Shown piece after piece: positions 23,560 to 36,334 of a DNA stretch of 64,000 nt. The first letter of the stretch is position 1; every line of letters begins with the position of its first letter. The notes beneath the pieces are model-generated. The model was not told the origin of the DNA. It saw only the letters and a list, made by a program, of their open reading frames with translations, and searched no databases. The position numbers and the translations under genes are program-made. Location: NCBI GenBank assembly GCA_013076295.1, contig RQOL01000863.1:2112180-2176179 (forward strand). Direction: 5' to 3'. Origin of the DNA: Sanderia malayensis (lineage: Eukaryota > Cnidaria > Scyphozoa > Semaeostomeae > Pelagiidae).

Positions 23560-25811
23560 ATGCATGAACTCGAGCTTTGGTTTTTGTCAAATGACCTTTA
23601 CTCAATTACCCAGCAAGATATTATGAGGTAAGCTATTGCATCTAATGTATTGTATCGCATTTTATTGTATCGCATTGTATTGTATTGTATTGTATCCATT
23701 TTGTTTGCTGCATTGAATTGTACTGGGTTGTTTGCATCCTTGCACTACACTTCTGCAGACAGAAGTTTTGCTACGGAGCTTTGACGCATCGATATTATTA
23801 TTCCGAATCTTTTATTGGAGAGCGATAAGGAATCTAGGAACGGGAAAGGATGAAACGCGGGAATAGTGATACACCAACCAATCTCCTCTTCTCGTAGCAT
23901 TATCAACAACATTGATGATTGTGAGGGAACGTTACTCACGGACAATGATATCCCCGACTTTCAGCAGATAGAAGACATTATACTCGATTTTGACCGTGGT
24001 GATCACCATGAAGCCACTGCAATAGGCAAGGGTTGGCATGTCGTTGATACACACGGAGATTTTTCATGTAAGTAGAGATGGGGAGTTAGAGAGAGACAAG
24101 ATTGAGAGATATTATCCCCGTTCACCTATTCTATTAAGAAATGGTGTATCGTCATATATCTCTCTAGGATCTTTGGCTGATAAGCTCTTAGTTCTTTGGC
24201 CTTCAGCTCTTTGGTCCTCAGTTTCTCAACCTTTTATCTCTTAACTTAGCTCCTTAACCCTTACTCTTAGTTGCTTCACCCTTTATCCGTTACCTTCATT
24301 CGCTTTTAAGCTCTTTCTTCTTAAGTCTTTCAATTCGATGGCCTTTCGTTTTACCCCTTCAACGTTTTGGTGCTTTGTTTTTCACTCTTTCGCTCTTTAG
24401 GTTTCAACTATTTGGCCCTTCAATTTGTTTGGCCCTTCTTTTTTACTCCTTAACCTTGCTTGACTTTGTTCTCAGCCCCTTTAATTCTTTGACTCTTCTT
24501 AGCCCTTCAGTTCTTTAGCTCTCAGCTGCACAACATATCAACGCTCGTAGATATACTGTGAAGCCACAGAACAGATAAAATAGCGATTTCTCAGCAGGCC
24601 TTCATTGTTTTAACGTGTCTTTTCTTCATGCAGATGTTGATGACAAAGTTGATGATGATAATGATGTCTTTATGGAGCCAGTCGGTGCTTCAATGCAAGT
24701 CTTTCCTTCACCAGAGAGGAAGGATTCTGACGAGTCGGATTATGAAGGCTCGTTGTCTTCTACAAACGGTGAGAAAGAGAAAAGCTTTTGATTATCATTA
24801 CTAGCTACCATGATTTAAGATTTATTAGCTACTATTATTTAAGATTTATTAGCTACTATTATTTAATTTTCGTGAAATTAAGACCCCATTCTGCAACTCG
24901 AGAAGATAATTGGAAAACTTTTTTAACCATGTGCTTCAGGTATTCGGCTTTTTGAAGAACTCACCGTGAAGGCTTTAATAAGCCTCCCTCTCTAATAAGC
25001 CCCTTTTTCAAAGCAACATTTTGAGCCCAGCCTCTTAGCCCCTAGTTTTTCAAATCGTGAACAATGACGAAGCCTGCCTTGATATATGTGCGCGTGGGGC
25101 AATTCTTTTCACAGCTATTGCATTGCAATTGATGAGATTATCATTTTAAAAAATTAATTAGGTTATTTTACTTTGCCTTCAGCAGCGTCGGTGAGTGAGG
25201 AGGCTCCTGCAACAAGCGGAGAACAAAGACGGAACAGGAAAAATAGAAAGAAACCCTTGGAATGTAAGCGGGGATATTTTCTTTGCTTTTTGTTTCTCCA
25301 ACTTTCGGATCCTTCTTGAATCTGATCGCACCCAACGTTCTTCCTCTTCATATTCTTCGTTTTCTCTTTGCGATCTTCTTCCTCTTTTGTTTTCTTCATC
25401 TTCATTCTCATTCTTCCTTCCTTTATCATCTTCTCTTCATTCTTCCTCATTTTTCGTTCCCCTCATTGTAGTCAACAAAATGTTATTTCATGCTTGGCAA
25501 TGTTCTTTTTTTTGTTCCTAGCCAAAACACTGCTGGCAAAATCGTTGATGGAATGGTTGGAGGACGACCAGCTGAACCCATCAGCAATAACATGGGTCGC
25601 TAAATCAGAAGGTTTGTTTCAAATTATCGACTCGACAACCATAGCTAGGCTGTGGGGTGCCATGAAGGGTAACAGCCGAATGACACACGAAAAACTCAGT
25701 CGCGCTTTGCGTCACTATTATAACGACGGTACCATGGAGCGGTTGGTGGGGAAAAAGAAGCTCCGTTACAAGTTTTCTGAGGCCGCGATGAGAAAGTTTA
25801 AGCTGAAATGA
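23560..25811 (+). CDS. ETS-domain transcription factor, small and divergent
   Basis: Five exons (23560-23627, 23898-24067, 24634-24768, 25183-25263, 25522-25811) give 247 aa. The start at 23560 was chosen because the short first exon (MHELELWFLSNDLYSITQQD) joins in phase to the second and no ATG lies in the second exon. Residues ~25-130 are acidic and probably an activation region; exon 4 supplies a basic stretch (RRNRKNRKK) like a nuclear signal. The ETS domain is at the C-terminus (~158-247): SLMEWLEDD, ITWVAKSEGLFQIID, ARLWGAMKG, and the recognition helix MTHEKLSRALRHYY with the two Arg that read GGA, then LRYKF. No PNT domain is visible. The C-terminal position and lack of PNT recall ELF/ESE-type factors, but I cannot place the subfamily. 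Confidence 0.88.
23640..23700. repeat. ATTGT-type pentanucleotide repeat
   Basis: Runs of TATTGTATTGTATTG with interruptions by TATCGCATT, located in the first intron of the ETS gene. Confidence 0.7.
24411..24582. repeat. ETS-intron repeat, copy 1
   Basis: About 165 bp of CTTT/TTTGGC-rich sequence ending CACAACATATCAACGCTCG and then GATATACTGTGAAG. It is repeated at 27010-27176 with only scattered mismatches and a 4-5-bp indel. It is the end of a longer (24160-24540) degenerate array of CTCTTT-like words in the second ETS intron. Confidence 0.8.
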
Positions 25812-27844
25812 TTTGGTATTCAAATCGAGGCTGTACTGTGCGCAGATTTACGCGACCTTGGAACCGAGGCTGTGTCGACGAGTTGAAATATTACATTGTT
25901 TGTGGAACACAAATATATATGTATATAATATGTATTAATAGTACACTACATAGATCATCAATGCGATGTGAAGGAGACTGAGGTTTTGCAGGCAAAGCCA
26001 AAAACGTTTTTTATTCCTTATATTTTTATTTTATTTTATGTTTTAACTTTTCAAAGGAAGCAGGCACTTCTTAAAACATGATTGCACAGCGCGTGCCATG
26101 CAGTCACATTTTTACTGATCAAATCACGTGAAACTGAGATCCTCAACTGCGTTGCGTTTCGAACTGTGGTGAAGTTGATCACGTGAAATGGTAGATGGAC
26201 TCTTTTGATTGGTTAATATCTTATATTGTGGTATTTCTTCTTGGCCGATTTTTCCTTGCAGTTGGCAATGGCATTTGACCTTGTTTTAGAAGGTTTTGTT
26301 TTTTAGTGGTCGAGAAGAATCTTTATCTAGTATATGATCTAAGGCAACACATGTCTCACAGCATACGTGACATCACGCAGTGGTTTTTGCTTATTCCAGT
26401 TGAATGAACATTTGTACTTGTGGCCATATGACGTCTGTAGGATATGTTAATTCATTAAGAACGAAAATCCACGATAGCTTGCCGGGGGTAGTCGTCACCT
26501 TATTGAAGCGAGCAAGCGATTAAGCATGTGAACGTCCGAGATTAGCGAACTCCAAAGCACTGCAAAGCACCGACTCCGCAGCCTGTTTTTCAGTAGTGTT
26601 ATATTCTGCCGGCGAGCAAGGAAAAGCCCACTCAACACCTAGAACTATAATCCATCGTTTCTAGAAACAACAGGTAATATAATAACCATCTGACCATACT
26701 TTATTTTTGGAGCTAGCTATTTTTACCACATAAGCGCTTCATCAAATAGTTTTATTGTTTTCGTGGTGTTTTTAATAGTAGCCCAGAAGATCAAAACGTA
26801 TGAATTATTAACAAACGATCAGTATTAGTCAGTATTTGCGTGTGTGTATTTTGCACCAATGTAAAGTAAAGCATCGTTATATTTAATGAAGTCACTGAAA
26901 CACAATGAGTTCTCCAAAGCAGTTCTTCAAAACGCGAGTTATTCTCTCCCACGTACAAGTTATCCCTCCCACGTACGAGTATTGGCTTAACAGTGCTGTT
27001 AATTGGTTGTTTGGCCCTTCAATTTGTTTGGCCTTTCTTTTTTACACCTTGACCTTACTGGACTTTGTTCTCAGCCCTTTAACTCTTTGACTCTTCTTAG
27101 CCCTTCAGTTCTTTAGCTCTCAGCTGCACAACATATCAACGCTCGTATCGTAGATATACTGTGAAGCAACAGAATAGCCGCCTCTTTGTGCTAAATTTTT
27201 TCATCGCGTCCAAAATTATGCATGACAGTAAACGCATAGCTGCAGAAGGGACCGAGGAACTTTGCCCGGCCTGCACTTGGATGTCCAAACTATAGTCTCT
27301 CGCAGCAGTTGGCCCCCTTCAGTAAGAGAATAGTGCTGTCGTCCAATTTTTCCGCCTGAGAACCTTGCCCCGCCTGAGAAATTTCCCCCGCTTCCTCCAG
27401 GCATAGTTTTGGTTGATTTTGCTCACCCAAGCTTACGTTTTTAGCTTCGTGTTCACGTGTAATTAGAATGGAGTTTGGGACACATCGCATGCCTGCATGA
27501 GTCAAGAGATTGTGCCTCATTTTCAAGATATAAGAGAGAGTTTGAGAAGGAGGCAATGTTTCTTTACTTGCGTGATGAGGCTTTTGTCACTTTCCATATG
27601 CCTCGCATCTAATGGCGTGATGCACCCCTTCCATCGAGAGTGAGATTAAGATAGTGGCTGAGAGTAAGATTCTAATATAACTTCATGTAAGTAGCAATGT
27701 TAGCTTGCATTGTTATCGATATACTTTATAATTTATCGTATGTTTTATAATCCATAATGTGTATAAGCAAGCATAGGCTATACCCATACATATGCAAATG
27801 TTTTATTCAACGTGGGTGTATGTTTTTAGCAATAAAGTTATAAT
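25812..27844. other. Intergenic region between ETS and galaxin-like genes
   Basis: The two genes converge here. Contains two ATCACGTGAAA words near 26124 and 26178, and the second copy of the ETS-intron repeat. No supported coding region; the minus-strand frames near 27216-27556 do not look like protein. Confidence 0.5.
27010..27176. repeat. ETS-intron repeat, copy 2
   Basis: Direct-orientation copy of 24411-24582, displaced 2.6 kb to the 3' side of the ETS gene. Similarity stops abruptly on both sides, so this is a short duplication or a dispersed repeat rather than a copy of the gene. Confidence 0.8.
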
Positions 27845-28471
27845 TTATTCCTGATTAAAGCGTGTTGCTTGGTGTACCAATCTTTTTCCCAGAGCACGAC
27901 GCCTTCGCAGGGGAAACAACACCATGCGGCCTGTCCAGTAATCGAAATAGCAGTAAAAATTTCGGCGGTCATACCTTGCTTGGCCGCACATTGCATACCT
28001 ATTTATGATGCTGTAGATGCCTGAACTGATACCTCTGATGCAGATTTGCGTGAGGTAGTTGTACTTTTGCCGCAGATTGCCACAGTTAAAGAACTTGGAG
28101 CGCGTGTGGTATTCGCCTGTGTTGATTTTACGGAGACACATCTCCGTTTCCGCGTTGTAAATAATGTTCTGCGTGCCATGACCGCAGCATTGGAATTGCG
28201 GGGGACTATACGGCCGACTGCCACCTGCGGAGGAGAGAAAGACAATTTTATCGTCAGCAATAGTTTCCTTCACAACCATTTTATCATGATCTTATTCATC
28301 AAATCCCCTCCCGCCTTTCAGATTACCCAGATAGCAAGTTACACAGTTGCAGCACCCCTGCATTAGTCAAGTATTACGTGACTTACACATTGCACCAGCC
28401 ACGTGACCAACTCTTGCACCAAGCATCAACAATGCACAGCCAAGAAGTGAGGCCAATCCAAAATGGCGCAT
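27845..28471 (-). CDS. Galaxin-like secreted protein
   Basis: Two coding exons on the minus strand (28471-28387, 28224-27845) join in phase to 154 aa; an acceptor just 5' of the ATG implies an upstream untranslated exon. Residues 1-27 form a signal peptide (RHFGLASLLGCALLMLGARV). The mature part has the galaxin-type repeat: a Cys-Cys-Gly or Cys-Gly start, then Tyr-Asn with a Cys 6-8 residues on, roughly every 30 residues (QCCGHGTQNIIYN, FNCGNLRQKYNY, AMCGQARYD). Galaxins are matrix proteins first found in stony-coral skeleton; galaxin-like proteins are also secreted by soft-bodied animals. Only the first unit keeps the double Cys, and the C-terminus is strongly basic (LRRRRALGKR), a possible processing site. 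Function is not shown by sequence. Confidence 0.75.
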
Positions 28472-31400
28472 ATCTGAAAAACAGACGTTTTCAAAGGTAT
28501 TAGCTACATTTCTTCCATTCATAAAAAAGAAGGTTTTCATTCATGCATTTTTCACGATACTATGCCCTAATCCTAATTATGCTGCGTTTCTTTTTCAGGT
28601 AATGCACATGGCAATATGGCATTGACTCGGTATTTGCATTGTCCATAGGTAAGTGTCTACTTTTGTACATCAGATATATACATGCATGCTATTCTGTTAT
28701 ATTGTGAGCCAATACTATGATCTTAAGGCCACTCTGGCTCCTGTGACCACATGAGTGGAGCCAGAAGTTCGTTATATAACAGCGGAACCCTTTTATAACG
28801 GACAATACAGGATTTGTCCCACTGTTAGTTGTGGAGAGGTCCTTCTGATCTCGCTCCATCGTGTGGGAAGTCGGAATCGGCGTTCCATAAAATTCAAATG
28901 ACTACTTGTACCATCTGGTACTGCTGCAACTTCAATGTCCGCAGAGTCAAGTGTTGTGTGTTGATTCCGAGTGTTGTTTGTTGTTTGCAAACATGAAAAT
29001 AAAATTACTTAAAATGCATTTTACCTTGTTTTGACAGCGCTTCCCGATTGCACAGTGAATAAAGTAGGAATATCAGGCCACGCGAACTTCTGTTAGGAAA
29101 GCTGTTTAGAACTGAGATCAATTCGTATGGATGGCCATCGTACCCTTTGGTAAGTTTTAATTGCTTTATTCATGTGTTTTAAAAAGAAATATCTTAGCCA
29201 TAGTCCTATGTCTCCAGGACTACCTTTTAACAGGAGGGTAGTAGCAGGTTTTGTAAACACCACACTTCTTGTGAATTTGAAAAAAATTAACACCGAAGCT
29301 CTGTATGCAGAATCTATTACGCTTGGTCGCTACGTTTTAAGCGTATATGTTGTACAAAATCTTTTATCTTACAATACGAATACGTTTTATACTGTTTTAT
29401 GCGATACGAATATTTTGTAAGCTTTCTACTGCGTTTGTTTTATTGAAAATTACCGGCAGGTGTAAGTTTTTGCCCTGGTTTGGCATTTAGCTTTGAGGTT
29501 AAGCGAAAATTACCTGTACTATGCCTGTATCAATGATCTATTCTAATCCAATGCTAGTCGTTTGAACTTAGAATTGGATGGTAGTAGGACATTTTTGGAA
29601 AATTTAGAATCCTGAAATTGGACCAACTTTGTGATCAATTCCAATTTCAATATCTTTCCGTGGACCAATTTTTTCTCCCAAAAAGCTAGAACACGTCCTT
29701 TTATCAAACACCATTTGAAGCAATATTCACTGGCGTTATATGTATTCCTACACTTTTCAAATTTATGTTTATAGCTACGTATGGTTCATTTGATATTTAT
29801 TTATTTATTATTTCCATTTTCAGTTTATTGATCATCTCTTTACACTTTCCTCCATCGGCTTCAATTAAAGGAAGCAGAAATATCAAACAGTACCCCCCCC
29901 CCACCCGAAATTTCGATTTTTTTATGTTGTTTGGCAATGAACCAAGCTGTCACTGCCGGGTGGGAGGGAGAGCTTTGTTATATAACCTTCCCATGCACAA
30001 TTCAGACCTCCTTGACATTTCGCAAAAGCAATGCCCACAACACACATCAAAACATATTTCTCGCTGTGGTAGAAATCACTTAGCGACAAAAGGCTTTTTT
30101 AATCCACTTCACAACGAATTTTTTGATTTTGCGCAGGAGTGGTGTCGAAACAAATAATTTGCGATTTCCAAATTCAAGAACTATTGTTCACACATTTGAT
30201 TTGATTAACTTTTTCATCCCGTGACTTTTCGCATCAGAAGTCATCTGCGTTTCAGGACACACGCACGCAGTTGTATGCACTGTTTTTCCTCATCCTCTGC
30301 CAACGTTTCTCCCGAGAAATATAGTTTTCTCTGCCTTTTAGAAAATAAAACAAACTGGCGAGTTTCGAAAATATACACAAGCAATAGGACTTCCAGCCCA
30401 GGTCCATCTCACAGGCGACAAAAGAGCGCTAACTATGATTATTGACTTCTCTCTATTTTGCCACTCAGTAAGTAGAAAGCAAATTTGGATTGTAAAGTTA
30501 AGATTATCAAGTCATAGGTGACTTAAAAAAACCCGTAAAAATTACGTTAAATACGAGAACACTTGTAAAATCCCCTATTAAAGTTTAACGAGGTTCGTGT
30601 ATTCATTCCACATGTTTGTTAAGAAGTGAAACATGCTAACCAACAACGTTGAATCCTCGTGCTATGACGTATAATGATTTTGATTCCTTGGTGTAAACAA
30701 AGGATGTAGTTAAGCGTACTAAAACATACAGTAAAAACCCGCATATAAGAACCTGTAAATTTTCCTTCCAGCCTATTGTTCCAAGACAATAGGGTATTGT
30801 TTTGTCTATTGTTTTGAGCAGCAAAATCACCCTGAAGGTTCTTAATCCACTGGTTCTTATATGCGGCTTTTTACTGTTCACGCCGTTATATGCGCCATTT
30901 TGGCATGGCCAGGCCTTCAACCAGCATCAAATCTCGATCGATAATAACTTGAAAGTATAATTAAGGCAGAGAATTAAGAGGACAATGCTTCTATTTTGTG
31001 CTTGCGATGTTGCTTATCCTTCGATCAAATAAATAGATCAGTATGATAGCCTACTTCTATTTTAGGCCTGCGCTAAAGATACCAATTCAGACCTCTCTTA
31101 TCGGGCCAAGAACTCTACAACCACGTTTTACACACGTGTAATAATTGTGTGCATTTGTGAACTGTTTTGCAACCGCTCTAATTTGACAACATTTATACAT
31201 GTACAAACTGTTTTCAATCGGAAGAAGAGAAATTTTTACATGTCAACAAATTGCTGCAAGGAAACTAGCTTCCTTGCTTATGCAACAACCAACACTGCTA
31301 TTGCCCATGTTATAACATGTCCAGGGTTCAGACCGCCATTGTAGATAGCAACCGGAACCCCGTTCAACCGAGTTATCTTGACTGGAGATCTATTATTTCT

Positions 31401-32603
31401 ATCGATTAGGCAGTACTCTTTTTTACGATTATGTTTGAATAGAAATGCGAGCAGCCCACACGGCTTGCTGTCTCCGAAGCGATTGCTTCGAGAGTTTTGA
31501 TTACAATCGAGGGCTTTGTCTGTTCGGCTTCATGCACGCCCTGATAAGGGCTCAAGATATTTGGAAGATAGGGAATTGAACATAGTGTGGTCATTGTGCA
31601 GAGATCACCGTGTAGTTCATACTGGCATTGTTTCTAAGAGTTGAATTATGAATCGTTTTTTATCCCACCCATGAGATTTTCCAATACGAAGCTCAGGCTC
31701 CACGCTTTATACTTTCTTTGCAGTGAAGTTAGTAATAGTAGTGATGCTACAATCAATGTCTCACCGAGCCCTCCCCCGTCTTTGCAGAACACCTGCCACT
31801 ATGTTGTATGGTTTCCTTGTGAGTGTGCGGCGAGTCAGTGACAGCTGGTTCTTTCTGCTTCTATTTTAATATAAGAAGCAGCGATTGGGATGAATTGAAA
31901 ATATCTTCAAAGTCAGTTGTTGAACGGCGTACACTACCAAGGTTTTCTCGGAGAACATAGGCCTGTTACAGAAGATTTGGCAAATACACAAAGCTGTATA
32001 TACATATATCTTTATATGTACTGCACTGTTGTGTACCTCTCGAGAGTTTACATAACATGGTACACAATACAGCGTTCAGCAACATTCAGTAAAGGTGCTG
32101 GTTAAATAACGACGTCTGTAAGAACAGGTATCCTTTATACACAAACGAGAGTTGGCCTGAGAGACAAAAGAACACGAAATAACTATTATATTTTGTGCAT
32201 AATAACTTATTGGTTTGGTTGGAAGCGTTGAACTGGTTGAGTTTTACGGTGTTAGGTGACTTGTCGGCTCGTACAACGCAAAGATAAGCCCACGTATATT
32301 TTGCGACCGCTCTTCGTGTCTTGCACGACGGGACGCGCAGGAAAGAAAACTCGAAAGGACTTGAATAACTTTAGTCGCCGGATTAGAATCCACAGAACCA
32401 GCTTTATCGTGTGACTTTGTGAGCATTCCCAGCCGAAGCTTAATTTACATTTCAAACAGACAGCAGCTACGATTAATATAGCAGGACGGCAATTTCAAAG
32501 AGCGAAGGATAAGAAAGAAAATATCAAGAGGTAGACGACGATAAAAAGCGAAGGAGAATTTCAGAGGGAAGACGATGGCTAGAGAGAGAGATTGCAAACG
32601 CAA
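28472..32603. other. 4-kb gene-poor region
   Basis: No convincing coding exons on either strand. Contains MITE copy 2 at 30729 and, near 28760-28990, a TTATATAACAGCGGAACCC..TTATAACGGACAATAC stretch that resembles a decayed repeat. The first 130 bases hold the 5' part of the galaxin-like gene. Confidence 0.5.
30729..30876. mobile_element. MITE copy 2 (CAGTAAAAACCCGCATATAAG family)
   Basis: 148 bp with inverted ends CAGTAAAAACCCGCATATAAG and CTTATATGCGGCTTTTTACTG; TA precedes the left end, while the right flank has mutated to TT. Very similar to copy 3 in the same orientation. Confidence 0.85.
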
Positions 32604-33044
32604 ATGTGCCCAGGTCACACGACCAACGCTGAGAGAGATTCACAATTTTCACGAGATGAGATCGCAGAGCTTTACATCTCGAGCCACGACGACAGGAGCA
32701 ACGATGATAGAAACGAGAGAATTCTGCAAGACGGCGTTTATCAACTCTTCCAGATGGGTGAACGAGTTGAAGAACACAACAGCATCGACCGGAGCGTCGT
32801 GTTATGATATGAGGATAATGACGACTATGCCGATGGGAAGGGAAAGATTGTCAAGCGAACTATGCAGATCCAAATCAACCCATTTGCCAAGACAACGGAC
32901 CATCGAAGTTTCACGACCAAGGCGAAGCGTAAGCTGGGCAGACGATCTAGTCAACGTCCATACTTACACCAAGCCAAGGCAGAGGGGACAAAATGGATGG
33001 CAGATACTAAAGCGAAGATTAAGTCAAGTTATCAAGGCGATTAA
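32604..33044 (+). pseudogene. Candidate gene with one in-frame TGA, product unknown
   Basis: The frame starting at ATG 32604 reads 67 codons with strong RNY codon character (for example RDEIAELYISSHDDRSND and RVEEHNSID), stops at TGA 32805-32807, then continues in the same frame for 78 more codons (YEDNDDYADGKGKIVKR, NPFAKTTDHRSF) to TAA at 33044. An overlapping frame (32575-33063, 162 codons, ATG in a good context) is open throughout but reads less like protein, although it contains RRSVSWADDLVNVH. No family recognised for either. Options: two short genes, a recent nonsense mutation, readthrough or selenocysteine, or the overlapping frame is the real one. No introns evident. Confidence 0.35.
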
Positions 33045-33063
33045 AGAAGATATTGAGTTCTAA

Positions 33064-34730
33064 ACTTTATTAATGACAAATAGAGTGATCATAATAGCTA
33101 TAGAGATATCGACGCTAACGATGTTTAGAATGCATTTGATCGTGGTGTGATATGCATAGCCCACAAACAGGTGAAGAATTAGTTGGTGTCGTAACTGGGG
33201 ATACGAATGTTAGTCAGTGGTCCTGGACAGGTCACAGCATCCAAGCAGATGCATGGCATATGAGTTTGACGATCAGAAGCCTTTTATATGATGTAATATG
33301 TTGTTGAACTTGTCAGAATAATTTCTTATGTTCCTGACCGGATTTTGTATATATGATGAGTCAGTGCCCCCGTAAAGTATTGCCAGTGGCGTAACGTATG
33401 AATAAGAATTTTTAACGTTTTCTCTTTTTCTCTCTCTCAATGTAATTACGTACTACATATTGACGTTTTTGGTAGTTTTTCTAAACTTCAACAAATATCC
33501 GACATGTAATTAATGACGCTAATGCCAGCTACTGTATATAGATATATTGTGCATTGATTGTCTGCATTACACACACATTTTAGCATGCACGGTAGTAACC
33601 AATTTCGTCTATGTAAAATACCGACGTGTATATGATACATCAAAATAGGTCTCTTTAACGCGATCGTTTTTCTGGCAAGGGAGTGTATTCTACATGTGCG
33701 CGCGTTCGCTAAATATATTCGCTTTGATTTCGCTTTTATGATAGAGAGAAAAATAAGATATTCGAGCAGCAGGTAGTTTTATTGTGCTAGCAGATATACG
33801 AATGATGCGAGGGCAGTAGTTCATTGTTAACTCCATGCTGTTCAAGCTCGCCAACGCAATGTTCGTCAGATAAGAAAACAAAGAAAACCAGGTTTTCATC
33901 GCTCGATTTTATTGCATCAGCTTCCATACTCAAATGAGTCAGTTAATTATACGATTGCAAAGAAAATAAAGAGGTTCAAGGATTTCCATTAAATTCAACA
34001 AAACATACAGACCACACAGTCTTTATCCTTTTCAATTCTTTAGTCTTATTAATAGCAGCCTCGTGGTTTTCATGCTTGTTTTAGTAGCAGCCTCGTTCTC
34101 ATGCCGCCTACATTTTGTCAATGTGTGTTCCCCCTGTCGCTTCAGATTGGACTTGGGCTCGATGTATGCTCCTATTTTGCATTTATAAGGGATTTGGGGT
34201 ATGTATGTACCCTTGTATGGCTTCCAATTTGAGTTGAAGTCAATATGCCCCTCTGTTGCTGCTTTTAATTGGAGATTGAATTGAACGTAAGCATGTGCTG
34301 TTCCCTTCCGTTGGCTGTTTTGGTTGAGTGTGGGAGAAGAGCATATGGGATATGCGGTCTTTGCAATAGAAGGCGGCATTCACTACACTGAATAGACGGA
34401 ATGGGAATTACATTTATAAGAGCTTCAAGAAAATATCCTTCTGTACGACTCGAGCAAGCAGTTGACATGTTGGGGGAATAGTTTCAGATTAAGTTATTTT
34501 TATCGTAGTTATTTTTATCGTTTATGGAATTTCGACGTCAGCAAAAATTTGCGATTGCTCCGTAAAGGTGGGAGGGTGTTTCGAATAAAAGGAGCGTCTA
34601 TTCGAGGGGGTTATTTAAAGAAAATTTAAAATAGAGGGACCTTTATTTGAGGGGGCGTTTAATTGAAGCATTACTGTGCGGAAACTTGTAGTCGACCGCG
34701 CAGTGTCTGCTAAGGACGGAGGAGCGTAAC

Positions 34731-34810
<80 letters not shown>

Positions 34811-36334
34811 GTTTTCGTCTTTCCGCTGGGAATTGTTTTCCAGCAGAATTGTCAGTACTCAGCTTCCAGACGTTGTTAGTACGACGAGGTGATGGGATCC
34901 AAGAGTGCCGAGTCTGTGCACATACGGCGACATCTGCTCGAAAACTCGTAAACATGAGAACAAAACAAGAGTCGAAAAGCAACTGAAAATAATATCGATT
35001 CTCAAAGAATCTCTCTTGTTTGTACGATTCTTGTCATGATATATTTTTCGATTTTTCAATTCATCCAAACCCGAGAAGAAATTTATTTAGATTATTAGAG
35101 AATCTCATTCAGATCAGTAGTGACAAGATATTGTAGATGAAATTGAGTTAGAGAAACTAGTGGATGTTTGAAATGTTGCAATTTTACCCAAGTTTAATGT
35201 AAATACTTTTGGCATGATTTATGGATGAAAACCTTACAAAGGCTCTTTTTCAAATGGGCGTTGTCCTAAAAAGGTTCACTGCCTCCCCACTTTGTGGGGC
35301 TCGTGCAGCCTCTGAACATGGCTGCCTGCAATTTCATAATGAATTTAAATGCAAAGTTGTAGTGAAATCCCGGACAGAGATACTTTGACCATCAAAGACA
35401 GAAGGGCTATATTTTTAAGCACAGGAACAAATAAGTAATCAAAACTTTGCTGTAATTTCGATGCTTTGTAATTTCTGTCATGGGGCGCTTAACCGATCTG
35501 GACACTTATAAAATTGACTGTAGCCATTTCTGTATTGTGTATTTCTGTTCTGTATCTGTAGCGCAGCCGGCGACTATTTGAATAAAAAGAGTCAAAATGA
35601 AGTGAACGGAAACAGAGGCCTTTTGAAGTGTTTTGACCACACTGAACAATAAGCTAAAAACCTAAATTGAAATTCAACAATATAGCTTGGGGCCCTGCCC
35701 TGTAGACTTATATATGATTTTACTTTGCTTCAGTTTTTACTGACGTTTTTCCAATGCAAACATACTTTTTTTCACATAAACAAACTACTTTTTTTAACCC
35801 GAATACTTTCTTCAACGTGCCGTCTGCCGCGGCGTCATGCCCGCGCCGTGCACACAGATTGGAAAGCCAAAACATAAAAATTTTGTTCTATATTGGTATA
35901 TTCTATATTCACCGGTTTTGTGAATATTTGACATTTGATTTTGGGCTTAAAAATACGAAATAATTAAAACCATCGATGGGCGACAAAAATTATCTGGCTT
36001 TCATAAAAAATTTAGTAATGCCTATTGGGGCCTAATTAAGTCCCTTGAGTTGGTTCACAAGTGAAACAAATTTTGAGCTGTCCCAAGTGCCCCCAGTCCA
36101 TTCTATTTTGACTGCAGGGGTGGTGGAAATTTTGTCTCAATTTTTGATTTGACAACTGACAAGTTGCTCCTTGTGAACAGCAGGTACTTTGTGAAGTCTC
36201 TAAATAGTTTTGTGCAAAGTACATCTACTGACCATGAGTTTTTTGAGTTGAATGCATTTAATTTAATGAAAATGCGGCGAAGAGGAAACCGTAAATCGTC
36301 GAGACGTGACAACAACTCGAGTTCATCAAACAAC
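33064..36334. other. Intergenic region upstream of PACSIN
   Basis: No supported gene. Contains the GATA microsatellite at 34731 and, near 34610-34680, GGGGGCGTTTAAT-type words like those in the KRR1 intron MITE, suggesting a decayed repeat. Confidence 0.5.
34731..34810. repeat. (GATA)n microsatellite
   Basis: About 20 uninterrupted GATA units. Confidence 0.98.

Noticed and set aside
34731..34810. Coding repeat (the minus-strand frame reads LSIY repeats)
   Set aside because: It is a pure GATA microsatellite, open in frame only by sequence simplicity.
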